Shown: positions 42,985-53,011 of the stretch, piece by piece
Position numbering within the stretch: position 1 is the stretch's first letter
Layout of the letters: each line of letters opens with the position of its first letter
NCBI RefSeq assembly: GCF_905397285.1
Contig: NZ_CAJPUX010000001.1
Coordinates: 186,001-250,000, forward strand
Direction of reading: 5' to 3'
From: Cupriavidus plantarum
Lineage (GTDB): Bacteria; Pseudomonadota; Gammaproteobacteria; Burkholderiales; Burkholderiaceae
DNA: 64,000 bases
The notes under the pieces: generated by a model
Database searches by the model: none
Told to the model about the DNA's origin: nothing
The model's input: only the letters and a program-made list of their open reading frames with translations
Program-made: the position numbers and the translations under genes

Positions 42985-44292
42985 CTAGGCCTTGATCTTG
43001 AAGCCGTCGGCGTAGGCCTTGGGATCCTTGGTGGCATCCCATACGACGCCGTCGATCAGCTTGGCGCTACGGAAATCGGACTTCGGCAGCGGCACCTGCG
43101 CGGCGGTCGCCGCCTGCTTGAACAGGTCGATGCGGTTCACCTGCTTCGCCACCGCGAGATAGTCCGGATGGTCCTTGAGCAGGCCCCAGCGCTTCTGCTG
43201 CGTGAGGAACCACATGCCGTCCGACAGGAACGGGAAGTTGGCGGCGCCGTCCTGATAAAACTTCATCGAGTCGGGGTCATCCCAGGTCTTGCCCAGGCCA
43301 TTCGAGTAACGGCCGAGCATGCGGTCGAGGATGATGTCCATGTCCGTGTTCACGTAGGACTTGGCGGCGATCGTCTCGGCTGTCTTCCGGCGGTTCGACA
43401 CCGACGCGTCGATGTATTTCGACGCTTCCAGAATCGCGGCGGTCATCGCGCGCGCGGTGTTCGGGTTCTTCTGCACGAACTCGGACGTGGTGCCGAGCAC
43501 CTTCTCGGGATGGTCCTTCCAGATGGCCTGCGTGGTTTCGACGGTGAAGCCGATCTTGTCCGCGATGGCGCGCGCGCCCCAGGGCTCGCCCACGCAGAAG
43601 CCGTCCATGTTGCCGACCCGCATGTTCGCGACCATCTGCGGCGGCGGCACGGTGATGGCCTTCGCGTCCTGCATCGGATTGATGCCATTGGCGGCGAGCC
43701 AGTAATACAGCCACATCGCGTGCGTGCCCGTCGGGAAGGTCTGCGCGAACGTGTAGTCGCGCTTCTCTTTCGTCATCAGCGCCTTGAGGCTGGCGCCGTC
43801 CTTCACGCCCTTCTCGGCGAGCTTCGAGGACAGCGTGATGGCCTGGCCGTTGTGGTTCAGGCTCATCAGCACGGCCATGTCCTTCTTCGGACCGCCGATG
43901 CCGAGCTGCACGCCATAGACGAGGCCGTACAGCACGTGCGCGGCATCGAGTTCGCCGTTGACGAGCTTGTCGCGCACGGCCGCCCAGGAGGCTTCCTTGC
44001 TCGGCGTGATCTTGATGCCGTACTTCTTGTCGAGACCGAGCGTGGAGGCCATCACCACCGATGCGCAGTCCGTCAGCGGAATGAAGCCGATCTTCACCTC
44101 GGGCTTCTCGGGCGCATCGGAGCCCGCGGCCCACGCGCCGCTGCGCACGAGCGGATCGACGAGCGTCATCACGCTTGCACCGGCGATGGTCGCCAGCGCG
44201 CGGCGCCGGCCCTGGCTGGCGGGGACGGCATCGGCGGTGGCGTTGTCCGCGGTGACGCGCTGCGGCTTGGCGATCTTGAGGCGAGAGGGCAT
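42985..44292 (-). CDS. Nitrate-binding periplasmic protein (NrtA/CmpA family)
   Basis: 435 aa. A long n-region with RRR followed by a hydrophobic core (ATIAGASVMTLVDPLVRSGAWA) looks like a Tat signal. The binding domain includes VKIGFIPLTDCASVVMASTLGLDKKYGI, GTHAMWLYYWLAANGINP and MRVGNMDGFCVGEPWGARAI, as in nitrate-binding NrtA. The signal argues for a periplasmic receptor, not the cytosolic sensor NasS, although the two are homologous. First gene after the regulated leader. Confidence 0.93.
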   Translation of the reverse strand: MPSRLKIAKPQRVTADNATADAVPASQGRRRALATIAGASVMTLVDPLVRSGAWAAGSDAPEKPEVKIGFIPLTDCASVVMASTLGLDKKYGIKITPSKEASWAAVRDKLVNGELDAAHVLYGLVYGVQLGIGGPKKDMAVLMSLNHNGQAITLSSKLAEKGVKDGASLKALMTKEKRDYTFAQTFPTGTHAMWLYYWLAANGINPMQDAKAITVPPPQMVANMRVGNMDGFCVGEPWGARAIADKIGFTVETTQAIWKDHPEKVLGTTSEFVQKNPNTARAMTAAILEASKYIDASVSNRRKTAETIAAKSYVNTDMDIILDRMLGRYSNGLGKTWDDPDSMKFYQDGAANFPFLSDGMWFLTQQKRWGLLKDHPDYLAVAKQVNRIDLFKQAATAAQVPLPKSDFRSAKLIDGVVWDATKDPKAYADGFKIKA

Positions 44293-44306
44293 TGACAGGG
44301 CTCCAA

Positions 44307-44364
44307 TAAAAAACGTCCTGAACTGCCGCCCGCCTTTGCCAGGAATCGGGTGCAGTTCAGGACG
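44307..44364 (-). terminator. Leader terminator (attenuator) of the nitrate transporter operon
   Basis: CGTCCTGAACTGC and GCAGTTCAGGACG form a perfect 13-bp stem followed on the minus strand by TTTTTTATT, all upstream of nrtA and downstream of the promoter. A terminator here makes sense only if it is conditionally bypassed. Confidence 0.9.
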
Positions 44365-44380
44365 CCGTTGTCCGGGATCG

Positions 44381-44456
44381 CGCGCTCCCCTTTGAGCGCG
44401 TGCATCCATCGAGTTGTGTGAGTTGAAACCGGTACCGCCGCGGCCGTCGTTGGCCG
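44381..44456 (-). ncRNA. ANTAR-type two-hairpin antiterminator element
   Basis: On the minus strand P1 is CGGCC-AACGAC-GGCCG (44456-44441) and P2 is CGCGCTC-AAAGGG-GAGCGCG (44400-44381). Both have six-base loops with A at position 1 and G at position 4, the known signature recognised by ANTAR proteins. P2 lies about 16 bases before the terminator stem. A NasT-like ANTAR gene is directly upstream. Confidence 0.82.
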
Positions 44457-44468
44457 TGCAGCATTAAC

Positions 44469-44483
44469 GCAAGCGACGTGCCA
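44469..44483 (-). promoter_or_regulatory. Sigma-54 promoter of the nitrate transporter operon
   Basis: Minus strand TGGCACG-TCGC-TTGC matches the -24/-12 consensus. Its predicted start (about 44457) puts hairpin P1 at the very 5' end of the RNA. Confidence 0.85.
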
Positions 44484-44694
44484 GCGTGCGGAACGATCGA
44501 ATGCGTGCGAAAGCGGGCGAAAACGATGCGAAAGGTGCGTGAAAGGTGGCGGGAGGGCGCATGCGTGCACGACGTCGGCGTGCCGGTCGTCCTTGGCATC
44601 GCCCGAACGGGGCGGCCGTCAGCGCCACAGTTGTGCATTGCACCAGCGCCGTGCGTGCCGGCGCGGGCGCGCTGGATCCGCGCCTACACCGCAG

Positions 44695-45327
44695 CTACAC
44701 CATTACGTCGATGACGCGCTGTGCCGCCTCGACGAGCTTGATGCCGCGCTCCATGGCCATGCTGCGCAGGCGCTTGTACGCCTCGTCCTCGCCGATGCCG
44801 CGCGCCTGCATGAGCAGCCCCTTGGCACGCTCGACGATCTTGCGTTCCGCGAGCTTGAGCTTGGTGGCGTCCAGTTCGGCGCGCAACTGCTGGTCGAGCT
44901 CGAAGCGCGCATAGGCGACGTCGAGCACGGTCTTCACGCGCTCGGCGCGCAGGCCATCGACGATGTAGGCGGTGATGCCGGCGGACAGCGCGGCCTTGAT
45001 GCGCGCGGAATCGTCGTTGTCCGTGAACAGGACGATGGGCCGCGGCGCGTGCTGCGTGGAGACGCACACATGCTCGATGGTGTCGCGCGCGGCCGACTCG
45101 GAAGCGATGATCACGAGGTCCGGCTGCCGCGCGGAGATGACGTCCGGCAGCCGCAGGTCGGCGTCGACCGTATGCACCTCGGCGAAGCCCGCCTGCGCCA
45201 GCCCGGCGCGGATCGTTTCCACGTTAAGGGGATCCTCGTCATGGGGGTCCCGCACGAGCAGGATGCGCAGCGGTCGCGCGGCGGCCGGCTGGGCAGGGGC
45301 GGGGGATGTGGGGGGGCGGCGGGTCAT
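44695..45327 (-). CDS. NasT-like ANTAR-domain antitermination regulator
   Basis: 210 aa. A Pro/Ala-rich N-terminus, a receiver-like domain (LRILLVRDPHDEDPLNVETIRAGLAQAGF) and a C-terminal ANTAR domain (AERKIVERAKGLLMQARGIGEDEAYKRLRSMAMERGIKLVEAAQRVI). The strand that normally ends in the phospho-acceptor Asp reads DLVIIASES, so the receiver is probably not phosphorylated. In NasST systems NasT is instead held by NasS until nitrate releases it. It likely binds the two-hairpin leader just downstream. No NasS gene is in the window. Confidence 0.9.
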   Translation of the reverse strand: MTRRPPTSPAPAQPAAARPLRILLVRDPHDEDPLNVETIRAGLAQAGFAEVHTVDADLRLPDVISARQPDLVIIASESAARDTIEHVCVSTQHAPRPIVLFTDNDDSARIKAALSAGITAYIVDGLRAERVKTVLDVAYARFELDQQLRAELDATKLKLAERKIVERAKGLLMQARGIGEDEAYKRLRSMAMERGIKLVEAAQRVIDVMV

Positions 45328-45541
45328 GGCGGTCGCTTCGGTTGCACTGCATCATGCAAGATTCGCGCCGACTTAGGAAGCGGAAAACGCAACAGGCATG
45401 TTTCGCGGCGGCGCCGGGTGTATGCTCTTGCACTGCCGCGCGGAGTGGGAGATGCCGCGCGGCGGACCTGCCATGGTGGTCCCTCGATCCCGTAGTCGTG
45501 TAGTCCCCGAAGTCCCACGTTTCCCCCATAGTCCCAAGAGA

Positions 45542-45552
45542 CCAGAGTCTGG
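45542..45552. promoter_or_regulatory. Short palindrome before the hydrolase gene
   Basis: CCAGA-G-TCTGG, 11 bases before ATG 45564 and overlapping the GGAG ribosome site, so it could mask translation. Confidence 0.3.
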
Positions 45553-45563
45553 AGATAGTCAGG

Positions 45564-46265
45564 ATGACCGAGTTCGTATTCGCCCCGCAGGCCCCCGTCG
45601 GCGTTCCCGTGCGAGGCAGCAGCGCCAGCTTTCCCGTGCGTCGTGTGTACTGCGTGGGGCGCAACTATGCGGCGCATGCGCGCGAGATGGGTTCGGACCC
45701 CGATCGCGAGCCGCCGTTCTTCTTCTGCAAGCCGTCCGATGCGGTGAGCTATGTGGCGGACAACACCGAAGGCACGTTCCCGTATCCGCCGGGCTCCAGC
45801 AACGTCCACTATGAAATCGAGATGGTGGTGGCGATCGGCAAGGGCGGCAAGGACATCCCGGTCGAGCAGGCAGCCAGCCACGTGTTCGGCTACGCCGTGG
45901 GCCTCGACATGACGCGCCGCGATCTGCAGAACGAATCGAAGAAGACGGGCCGTCCGTGGGAAACCGGCAAGGCGTTCGACAAGTCGGCGCCCATCGGCCC
46001 GATTGTCCCGGTCTCCGCCATCGGCCATCCCGAGAAGGGCGCGGTCACGCTGAGCGTGAACGGCGTGGAGAAGCAGCGCGGCGACCTGTCGGACCTGATC
46101 TGGTCCGTGCCGGAGATGGTGTCGTACCTGTCGAAGCTGTTCGAGCTGCAGCCCGGCGACCTGATCTACAGTGGCACGCCGGAAGGTGTGGGACCGATCG
46201 TCAAGGGCGACGTCATGACGTGTCACGTCGAAGGCGTGGGCGACCTGACGATCAAGGTAGCCTGA
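45564..46265 (+). CDS. Fumarylacetoacetate hydrolase-family protein (likely fumarylpyruvate hydrolase)
   Basis: 233 aa. FAH fold: [27 protein letters not shown], metal-binding [27 protein letters not shown] and [19 protein letters not shown]. Paired with a zeta-class GST isomerase three bases downstream, as in gentisate degradation, where the isomerase makes fumarylpyruvate and this enzyme cleaves it to fumarate and pyruvate. The homogentisate version of the pathway is the alternative. No dioxygenase gene is nearby. Confidence 0.9.
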   Translation: MTEFVFAPQAPVGVPVRGSSASFPVRRVYCVGRNYAAHAREMGSDPDREPPFFFCKPSDAVSYVADNTEGTFPYPPGSSNVHYEIEMVVAIGKGGKDIPVEQAASHVFGYAVGLDMTRRDLQNESKKTGRPWETGKAFDKSAPIGPIVPVSAIGHPEKGAVTLSVNGVEKQRGDLSDLIWSVPEMVSYLSKLFELQPGDLIYSGTPEGVGPIVKGDVMTCHVEGVGDLTIKVA

Positions 46266-46268
46266 CCG

Positions 46269-46916
46269 ATGATGAAGCTGTACAGCTACTTTCGCAGTTC
46301 AGCTTCGTTCCGGGTCCGGATCGCGCTCGCGTTGAAGGGCCTGCCCTACGACTACGAGCCGATTCACCTGCTCAGGGAGGGCGGCCAGCAGCTCAAGCCC
46401 GGCTACCGCGCCATCAATGCGGACGCCGTGGTGCCGACGCTGATGGTGGATCAGCAGCCGCTGATCCAGTCGCTGGCGATCATCGAGTACCTCGATGAAA
46501 CGCATCCGCACCCGCCGCTGCTGCCCGGCAATCCGCTCGAGCGGGCGATCGTGCGCGGTCTGGCGCAGGAGATCGCGTGCGAGATCCATCCGCTCAACAA
46601 CCTGCGCGTGCTCAAGTACCTCAAGAATGAATTGGGCGTACCGGACGAGGCCAGAGACACGTGGTATCGCCACTGGGTGCAGCAGGGCTTCACGGCGCTC
46701 GAGCTCAATCTCGAACGCATCGGCCACGTGGGGAAGTTCGCGTATGGCGACACGCCGACGCTGATCGACCTGTGCCTGGTGCCGCAGGTGTTCAACGCGT
46801 TGCGCCTCAAGGTGGATATGAGCCGCTATCCGTTGATCTCGCGGATCAATGAAGCGTGCCTCGAACTGGAGGCGTTTCGCAACGCCGCGCCCGGCGCGCA
46901 GCCGGACAGCGAGTAA
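46269..46916 (+). CDS. Zeta-class GST: maleylpyruvate / maleylacetoacetate isomerase
   Basis: 215 aa. N-terminal thioredoxin-like GST domain with the zeta motif SSASFRVRIALALKGLPYDY, VVPTLMVDQQPLIQSLAIIEYLDE, and the helical domain with IACEIHPLNNLRVLKYL. It performs glutathione-dependent cis-trans isomerisation; glutathione would come from gshA/gshB. Resembles both NagL (maleylpyruvate) and MaiA (maleylacetoacetate). A terminator follows. Confidence 0.92.
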   Translation: MMKLYSYFRSSASFRVRIALALKGLPYDYEPIHLLREGGQQLKPGYRAINADAVVPTLMVDQQPLIQSLAIIEYLDETHPHPPLLPGNPLERAIVRGLAQEIACEIHPLNNLRVLKYLKNELGVPDEARDTWYRHWVQQGFTALELNLERIGHVGKFAYGDTPTLIDLCLVPQVFNALRLKVDMSRYPLISRINEACLELEAFRNAAPGAQPDSE

Positions 46917-46922
46917 GAAAGG

Positions 46923-46950
46923 CTCCCCGGGATTCGGGGAGTTTTTCTTT
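46923..46950 (+). terminator. Intrinsic terminator after the isomerase gene
   Basis: CTCCCCG (46923-46929), loop, CGGGGAG (46935-46941), then TTTTT. Confidence 0.9.
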
Positions 46951-46964
46951 CAGCCCGATCGATG

Positions 46965-48224
46965 TCAGCCTAGCAAGGCGTCGGCGAACTCGTCCGCCTT
47001 GAACGGCTGCAGGTCCTCGACCTTCTCGCCCACACCGATGAAGTAGACCGGCACAGGACGCTGGCGCGCGATCGCGGCGAGAATGCCGCCCTTGGCGGTG
47101 CCGTCGAGCTTGGTCACGATGAGCCCGGTCAGTCCGAGCGCATCGTCGAACGCGCGCGTCTGCGCGAGCGCGTTCTGTCCCGTGTTCGCGTCGATCACCA
47201 GCAGGATTTCGTGCGGGGCCGACGGCATGGCCTTGCCGATCACGCGCTTGACCTTCTTGAGTTCTTCCATCAGGTGCAGCTGCGTCGGCAGCCGGCCCGC
47301 GGTATCGGCCATCACGATGTCGATGCGGCGCGCGCGCGCCGCATTCACCGCGTCGAAGATGACCGCGGCCGGATCGCCGCTCTCCTGCGCGACAACGGTC
47401 ACGTTGTTGCGCTCGCCCCAGATGGTCAGCTGCTCGCGCGCCGCGGCGCGGAAGGTATCGCCGGCCGCCAGCAGCACGGATTGACCGTAGCTCTGGAAAT
47501 GCTTGCAGAGCTTGCCGATGCTCGTGGTCTTGCCCGCGCCGTTGACGCCCGCGATCATCATCACCATCGGCTGCTCGCGACCGAGCGCCATCGACTTCTC
47601 GAGCGGGCGCAGCAAGTCGATCAGCAGCGCCCGCAGCGCGGCCTTGACGCCCTCGGCCGTTTCGATGCGTTCGCTCTTCACGCGGCGGCGCAGTTCGCCC
47701 AGCAGAAACTCGGTGGCCTCGACGCCCGCGTCGGCCATCAGCAGCGCGGTTTCCAGTTCTTCGAACAACGCCTCGTCGACCTTCACGCCGACGAAGAGCG
47801 TGCCGATGTTGCGGCTGGTCTTCGATAAACCCGCGCGCAGGCGCGTCATCCAGCCGCGCTTGGCTTCGGCGGTCGGGGCCGGCGGCGGCGTGAGTTCGAG
47901 TTCTTCGACGGCGGCGGGTGCCGTGACGGCGACCGGTGCCGGCGGAGGCGGCGGCACCTGCGCCGGCATGGGGACTGGCACCGGGACAGGCACCGGGGTA
48001 GGCGCAGGGATGGGCGCAGGAACCGGACCGGACGCCGGCACCGGAATCGGTACGGGTACGGGTACGGGCGTTGGCGCGGGCGCTGGCGTTGGCGAAGGCG
48101 TGACGACCGGCGCCGGGGTGGGCGTGGGCGCAACGGCGGGAGGCGAAGCGACGGGGACTGCGACCGGCGGTTCGACGGGCGCGGGGGCCGGCTCGGCCTT
48201 GCGCTTCTTCCAGAAACTAAACAT
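46965..48224 (-). CDS. ftsY: Signal recognition particle receptor FtsY
   Basis: 419 aa from ATG 48224 (MFSFWKKRK). The N-terminal part has about 100 residues dominated by Pro-Val-Ala repeats, replacing the acidic A domain of E. coli. The NG GTPase domain is standard: MIAGVNGAGKTTSIGKL (G1), AAGDTFRAAAREQL, VMADTAGRLPTQ (G3), TKLDGTAKGG (G4) and GVGEKVEDLQPFKADEFADALLG. It docks SRP-ribosome complexes at the membrane. Divergent from the M16 peptidase genes. Confidence 0.95.
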   Translation of the reverse strand: MFSFWKKRKAEPAPAPVEPPVAVPVASPPAVAPTPTPAPVVTPSPTPAPAPTPVPVPVPIPVPASGPVPAPIPAPTPVPVPVPVPMPAQVPPPPPAPVAVTAPAAVEELELTPPPAPTAEAKRGWMTRLRAGLSKTSRNIGTLFVGVKVDEALFEELETALLMADAGVEATEFLLGELRRRVKSERIETAEGVKAALRALLIDLLRPLEKSMALGREQPMVMMIAGVNGAGKTTSIGKLCKHFQSYGQSVLLAAGDTFRAAAREQLTIWGERNNVTVVAQESGDPAAVIFDAVNAARARRIDIVMADTAGRLPTQLHLMEELKKVKRVIGKAMPSAPHEILLVIDANTGQNALAQTRAFDDALGLTGLIVTKLDGTAKGGILAAIARQRPVPVYFIGVGEKVEDLQPFKADEFADALLG

Positions 48225-48375
48225 TGGGAAACGGGTCACAATACCCGGTAGAATCAATCGCCAAAATTTTAGCAGACGGGGTCGCATGAACCATTGCGCT
48301 GTCATTTCCGCTGACCGTATCGGCCGTGAAACCAACCACCGTGCCGAGGATCGTGCAAATCGGCAATCCAACACC

Positions 48376-49854
48376 ATGCGACGAAGACTGTCTCGGCGCA
48401 TCGTCCCCACCCTCATCGCGCTGACCTTCGCCGGCCCGGCGTTCGCGCAGACCGCCGTGGATACCGTGCACGCGGTCAATGCGCCCGCGCCGCAAGCACC
48501 GCCATCGGGCGCGCGAACCGCGGCCGCGGTCGGCCAGTCGTCCGAAGCGGGCACTTCGGAATTCACGCTTTCCAACGGCCTGCGCGTGATCGTCAAGGAA
48601 GACCATCGCGCGCCGACGGTCGTCCATCAGATCTGGTATCGCACGGGCGGCGTCGACGAGCTCAGCGGCACCACGGGTGTCGCCCACATGCTCGAACACA
48701 TGATGTTCAAGGGCACGCCCAAGGTCCCGGTCGGCGAGTTCTCGCGCCAGATCGCGCTGCTCGGCGGCCGCGAGAACGCCATGACCAACCGCGACTTCAC
48801 CCTCTATTACCAGCAGATCGCCAAGCAGTATCTGCCGAAGATGATGGAGCTCGAAGCCGACCGCATGGCGAACGTCATCTTCAAGAAGGACGAATTCGAG
48901 CGCGAGATGAAGGTCGTCATGGAAGAGCGCCGCCTGCGCACCGACGACTCGCCGCGCGGCAAGGTCTACGAGCAGCTGCTCGCGACCGTGTACACCGCGA
49001 TGCCCTATCGCCATCCGGTCATCGGCTGGATGGACGACCTCGTGAACATGCGCGTGGAAGACGTGCAGGCGTGGTACCGCCAATGGTACGTGCCGAACAA
49101 CGCGCTGCTCGTGGTGGCTGGCGACGTCAAGGCCGACGAGGTGCGCAAGCTCGCCGAACGCTATTACGGCAAGCTCAAGCCGCGCCCCGTGCCGCAGCGC
49201 AAGACGCAGCTCGAGGCGCCGCAGCAGGGCATCAAGCGGATCTGGGTCAAGGCGCCCGCGCAGAACCCGTACATCGTGCTCGCGTACAAGGTGCCGCGCC
49301 TGCATGATGTGGAGAAGGACGTCGATCCATACGCGCTGGAGGTGCTCTCCGCCGTGCTCGATGGCTACGACAACGCGCGCCTCAACCGGGAGCTCGTCCG
49401 CGACAAGCGGCTGGCCGACGACGTGAACGTCGGCTACGACAGCATCAATCGCGGGGAATCGATCTTCGTGCTCGACGGCATTCCGGCGGATGGCCATACC
49501 ACCGAGGAAATCGAGAAGGCGCTGCGCGAGGAAGTCCTGCGCATCGCGCGCGACGGCGTGTCGGAGGAGGAGCTCAAGCGCGTGAAGGCACAGGTCATCG
49601 CGGGGCAGATCTACAAGCGCGACTCGGTCTTTGGCCAGGGCATGGAGATCGGCGTGGCGGAGATCGCGGGCATCCCGTGGCAGCAGATCGACCGCATGCT
49701 GGACAAGATCAAGGCGGTCACGCCGGCGCAGGTGCAGGCCGTAGCGGCGAAGTACTTCAGCGACGACAACCTGACCGTGGCGACGCTGCTGCCGCAGCCG
49801 ATCGACCCCAACAAGCCGAAGCCCTCGCCGGCGGCAGAAGGCCTGCGCCACTGA
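48376..49854 (+). CDS. M16 family zinc metallopeptidase (catalytic subunit)
   Basis: 492 aa. Signal peptide (IVPTLIALTFAGPAFA), then the inverted zinc motif HMLEH in GVAHMLEHMMFKGTPKVP with the third ligand Glu in MMELEADRMANV. Two homologous halves. A secreted, pitrilysin-like peptidase. The next gene is an M16 homologue without the zinc motif, so the two probably form a heterodimer. Confidence 0.93.
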   Translation: MRRRLSRRIVPTLIALTFAGPAFAQTAVDTVHAVNAPAPQAPPSGARTAAAVGQSSEAGTSEFTLSNGLRVIVKEDHRAPTVVHQIWYRTGGVDELSGTTGVAHMLEHMMFKGTPKVPVGEFSRQIALLGGRENAMTNRDFTLYYQQIAKQYLPKMMELEADRMANVIFKKDEFEREMKVVMEERRLRTDDSPRGKVYEQLLATVYTAMPYRHPVIGWMDDLVNMRVEDVQAWYRQWYVPNNALLVVAGDVKADEVRKLAERYYGKLKPRPVPQRKTQLEAPQQGIKRIWVKAPAQNPYIVLAYKVPRLHDVEKDVDPYALEVLSAVLDGYDNARLNRELVRDKRLADDVNVGYDSINRGESIFVLDGIPADGHTTEEIEKALREEVLRIARDGVSEEELKRVKAQVIAGQIYKRDSVFGQGMEIGVAEIAGIPWQQIDRMLDKIKAVTPAQVQAVAAKYFSDDNLTVATLLPQPIDPNKPKPSPAAEGLRH

Positions 49855-49900
49855 GCGCGGCCACCTATCTTTTTACGGAACGGGTCTTTAAGGAACTGTG

Positions 49901-51268
49901 ATGTCCCGATATTCGCGTCAACTTGCCCGCGCGGCCCTCGGCGTAGCACTCGGTGTCGCAAGCATGGCTGCCGTGTCGTTCGCGCACGCCGCGATTCCCA
50001 TCGAGAACTGGACGGCATCGACCGGTGCGAAGGTCTTCTTCGTGCCGAGCCCGTCGATCCCGATGCTCGACGTCAATGTCGACTTCGACGCGGGCAGCCG
50101 CTACGACCCGCCCGGCAAGGCGGGCCTGGCCACGCTCACCGCCGCGCTGCTCGACAAGGGCGCGGGCGCGCAGGACGGTCAGCCCGCGCGCAATGAGGCG
50201 CAGATCGCCGACGCGTTCGCCGATACCGGCGCGGACTTCGGCGGCTCCGCCGGCGGCGATCGCAGCGGTGTGGGTCTGCGCACGCTGACGGCCGAACCCG
50301 AGCGCGGCCAGTCGATCAAGCTCGCCGGCCAGCTGATCAAGGCCCCGACGTATCCCGATGCGGTGATCACGCGCGAGAAGGCCCGCCTGATCGCGGCGAT
50401 CCGCGAGGCGGACACGCGCCCCGGCACGATCGCCGACAAGACGCTGTCGAAGACGATCTATGCGAACCACCCGTATGGCGTGACGGCCACGCCCGCGACG
50501 GTGGAGTCCATCACGCGCGACGATATCGTCAAGTTCTGGCGGGACAACTACAGCGCGAACCGCGCGGTGGTCACGCTGATCGGCGCGATCGACCGCAAGC
50601 AGGCGGAAGCCATCGCGGAAGACCTCACGCGCGGCCTGCCGCAGGGCATCGCGGCACCGAAGATGCCCGACGTGCAGATGAAGATCGCGGCGAGCGAGCA
50701 GCGCATTCCGCACCCGGCGCAGCAGGCGAGCGTGGCGATCGGCGCGCCGTCGATCGCGCGCGGGGACCCGGACTACTTCGCGCTGCTGGTGGGCAACTAC
50801 GTGCTCGGCGGCGGCGGCTTCAGCTCGCGCCTGACCGACGAAGTCCGCGAGAAGCGCGGCCTGACCTATGGCGTGGACAGCTACTTCGCGCCTTCCAAGC
50901 AGCCGGGTCCGTTCGGCATCACGCTGCAGACCAAGAAGGAGAACACCAACGAGGCGCTAAACCTCGTGCGTCAGGTGGTCGCCAGGTTCGTGGCCGAGGG
51001 CCCGACCGACGCGGAACTGCGCGCGGCCAAGGACAACCTCGTCAACGGTTTTCCGCTGCGCATCGACAGCAACCGCAAGCTGCTGACCAACGTGGCCAAT
51101 ATCGGCTGGTACGGGCTGCCGCTCGATTACCTCGACACGTGGACGGCGCAGATCGCCAAGGTCACGCGCGAGCAGGTGCGCACGGCGTTCCAGCGTCATG
51201 TGCATCCCGAGGGTCTGGCCACGGTGATCGTGGGCGGTCCCGAAGGCAATCAGGCGGCAAGCAAGTAA
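49901..51268 (+). CDS. M16-like protein lacking the zinc motif (non-catalytic subunit)
   Basis: 455 aa. Signal peptide (ARAALGVALGVASMAAVSFAHA). At the position of HxxEH this protein reads GLATLTAALLDKG, so it cannot bind zinc there. The Arg/Tyr pair used for substrate binding is kept (DEVREKRGLTYGVDSYF). This matches the non-catalytic partner in M16 heterodimers. AAGGAA precedes ATG 49901; 46 bases after the catalytic gene. Confidence 0.92.
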   Translation: MSRYSRQLARAALGVALGVASMAAVSFAHAAIPIENWTASTGAKVFFVPSPSIPMLDVNVDFDAGSRYDPPGKAGLATLTAALLDKGAGAQDGQPARNEAQIADAFADTGADFGGSAGGDRSGVGLRTLTAEPERGQSIKLAGQLIKAPTYPDAVITREKARLIAAIREADTRPGTIADKTLSKTIYANHPYGVTATPATVESITRDDIVKFWRDNYSANRAVVTLIGAIDRKQAEAIAEDLTRGLPQGIAAPKMPDVQMKIAASEQRIPHPAQQASVAIGAPSIARGDPDYFALLVGNYVLGGGGFSSRLTDEVREKRGLTYGVDSYFAPSKQPGPFGITLQTKKENTNEALNLVRQVVARFVAEGPTDAELRAAKDNLVNGFPLRIDSNRKLLTNVANIGWYGLPLDYLDTWTAQIAKVTREQVRTAFQRHVHPEGLATVIVGGPEGNQAASK

Positions 51269-51289
51269 GGGCTATCCGCCGGCAGGCTC

Positions 51290-51295
51290 TACAAT
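51290..51295 (+). promoter_or_regulatory. -10 element immediately before rsmD
   Basis: TACAAT, six bases before ATG 51302. If used, transcription would begin at or next to the start codon. Confidence 0.4.
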
Positions 51296-51301
51296 CCTGC
51301 T

Positions 51302-52571
<1,270 letters not shown>

Positions 52572-52598
52572 GAATAGAATGGAGCCTGCGATTCGTGA

Positions 52599-52904
<306 letters not shown>

Positions 52905-52953
52905 AGGCCTTCGATTCGGCACCGGATATAACGACGACATCCCCGTCTCAAAG

Positions 52954-52994
52954 CAAAAAAACCCCGCACAGCGCATGCCGTGCGGGGTTTTTTC
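52954..52994. terminator. Bidirectional terminator between ferredoxin and SDR genes
   Basis: ACCCCGCAC (52961-52969) pairs with the GTGCGGGGT arm starting at 52980, with an A run on the left and a T run on the right. Confidence 0.9.
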
Positions 52995-53011
52995 TTGTGG
53001 AACGCGGACGC

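Larger units (their letters stand above)
44293..44694. other. Leader region of the nitrate transporter operon
   Basis: 402 bp between the ANTAR regulator stop and nrtA. On the minus strand, in order: sigma-54 promoter (44469-44483), hairpin P1 (44441-44456), hairpin P2 (44381-44400), terminator (44307-44364), nrtA ribosome site. The part 44484-44694 has no gene I can support. Confidence 0.8.

Noticed and set aside
44560-44645. GTGCA/TGCAC repeats as NtrC sites for the nitrate operon
   Set aside because: Either inverted in orientation or spaced two bases off the consensus; cannot be told from chance in this GC-rich region.
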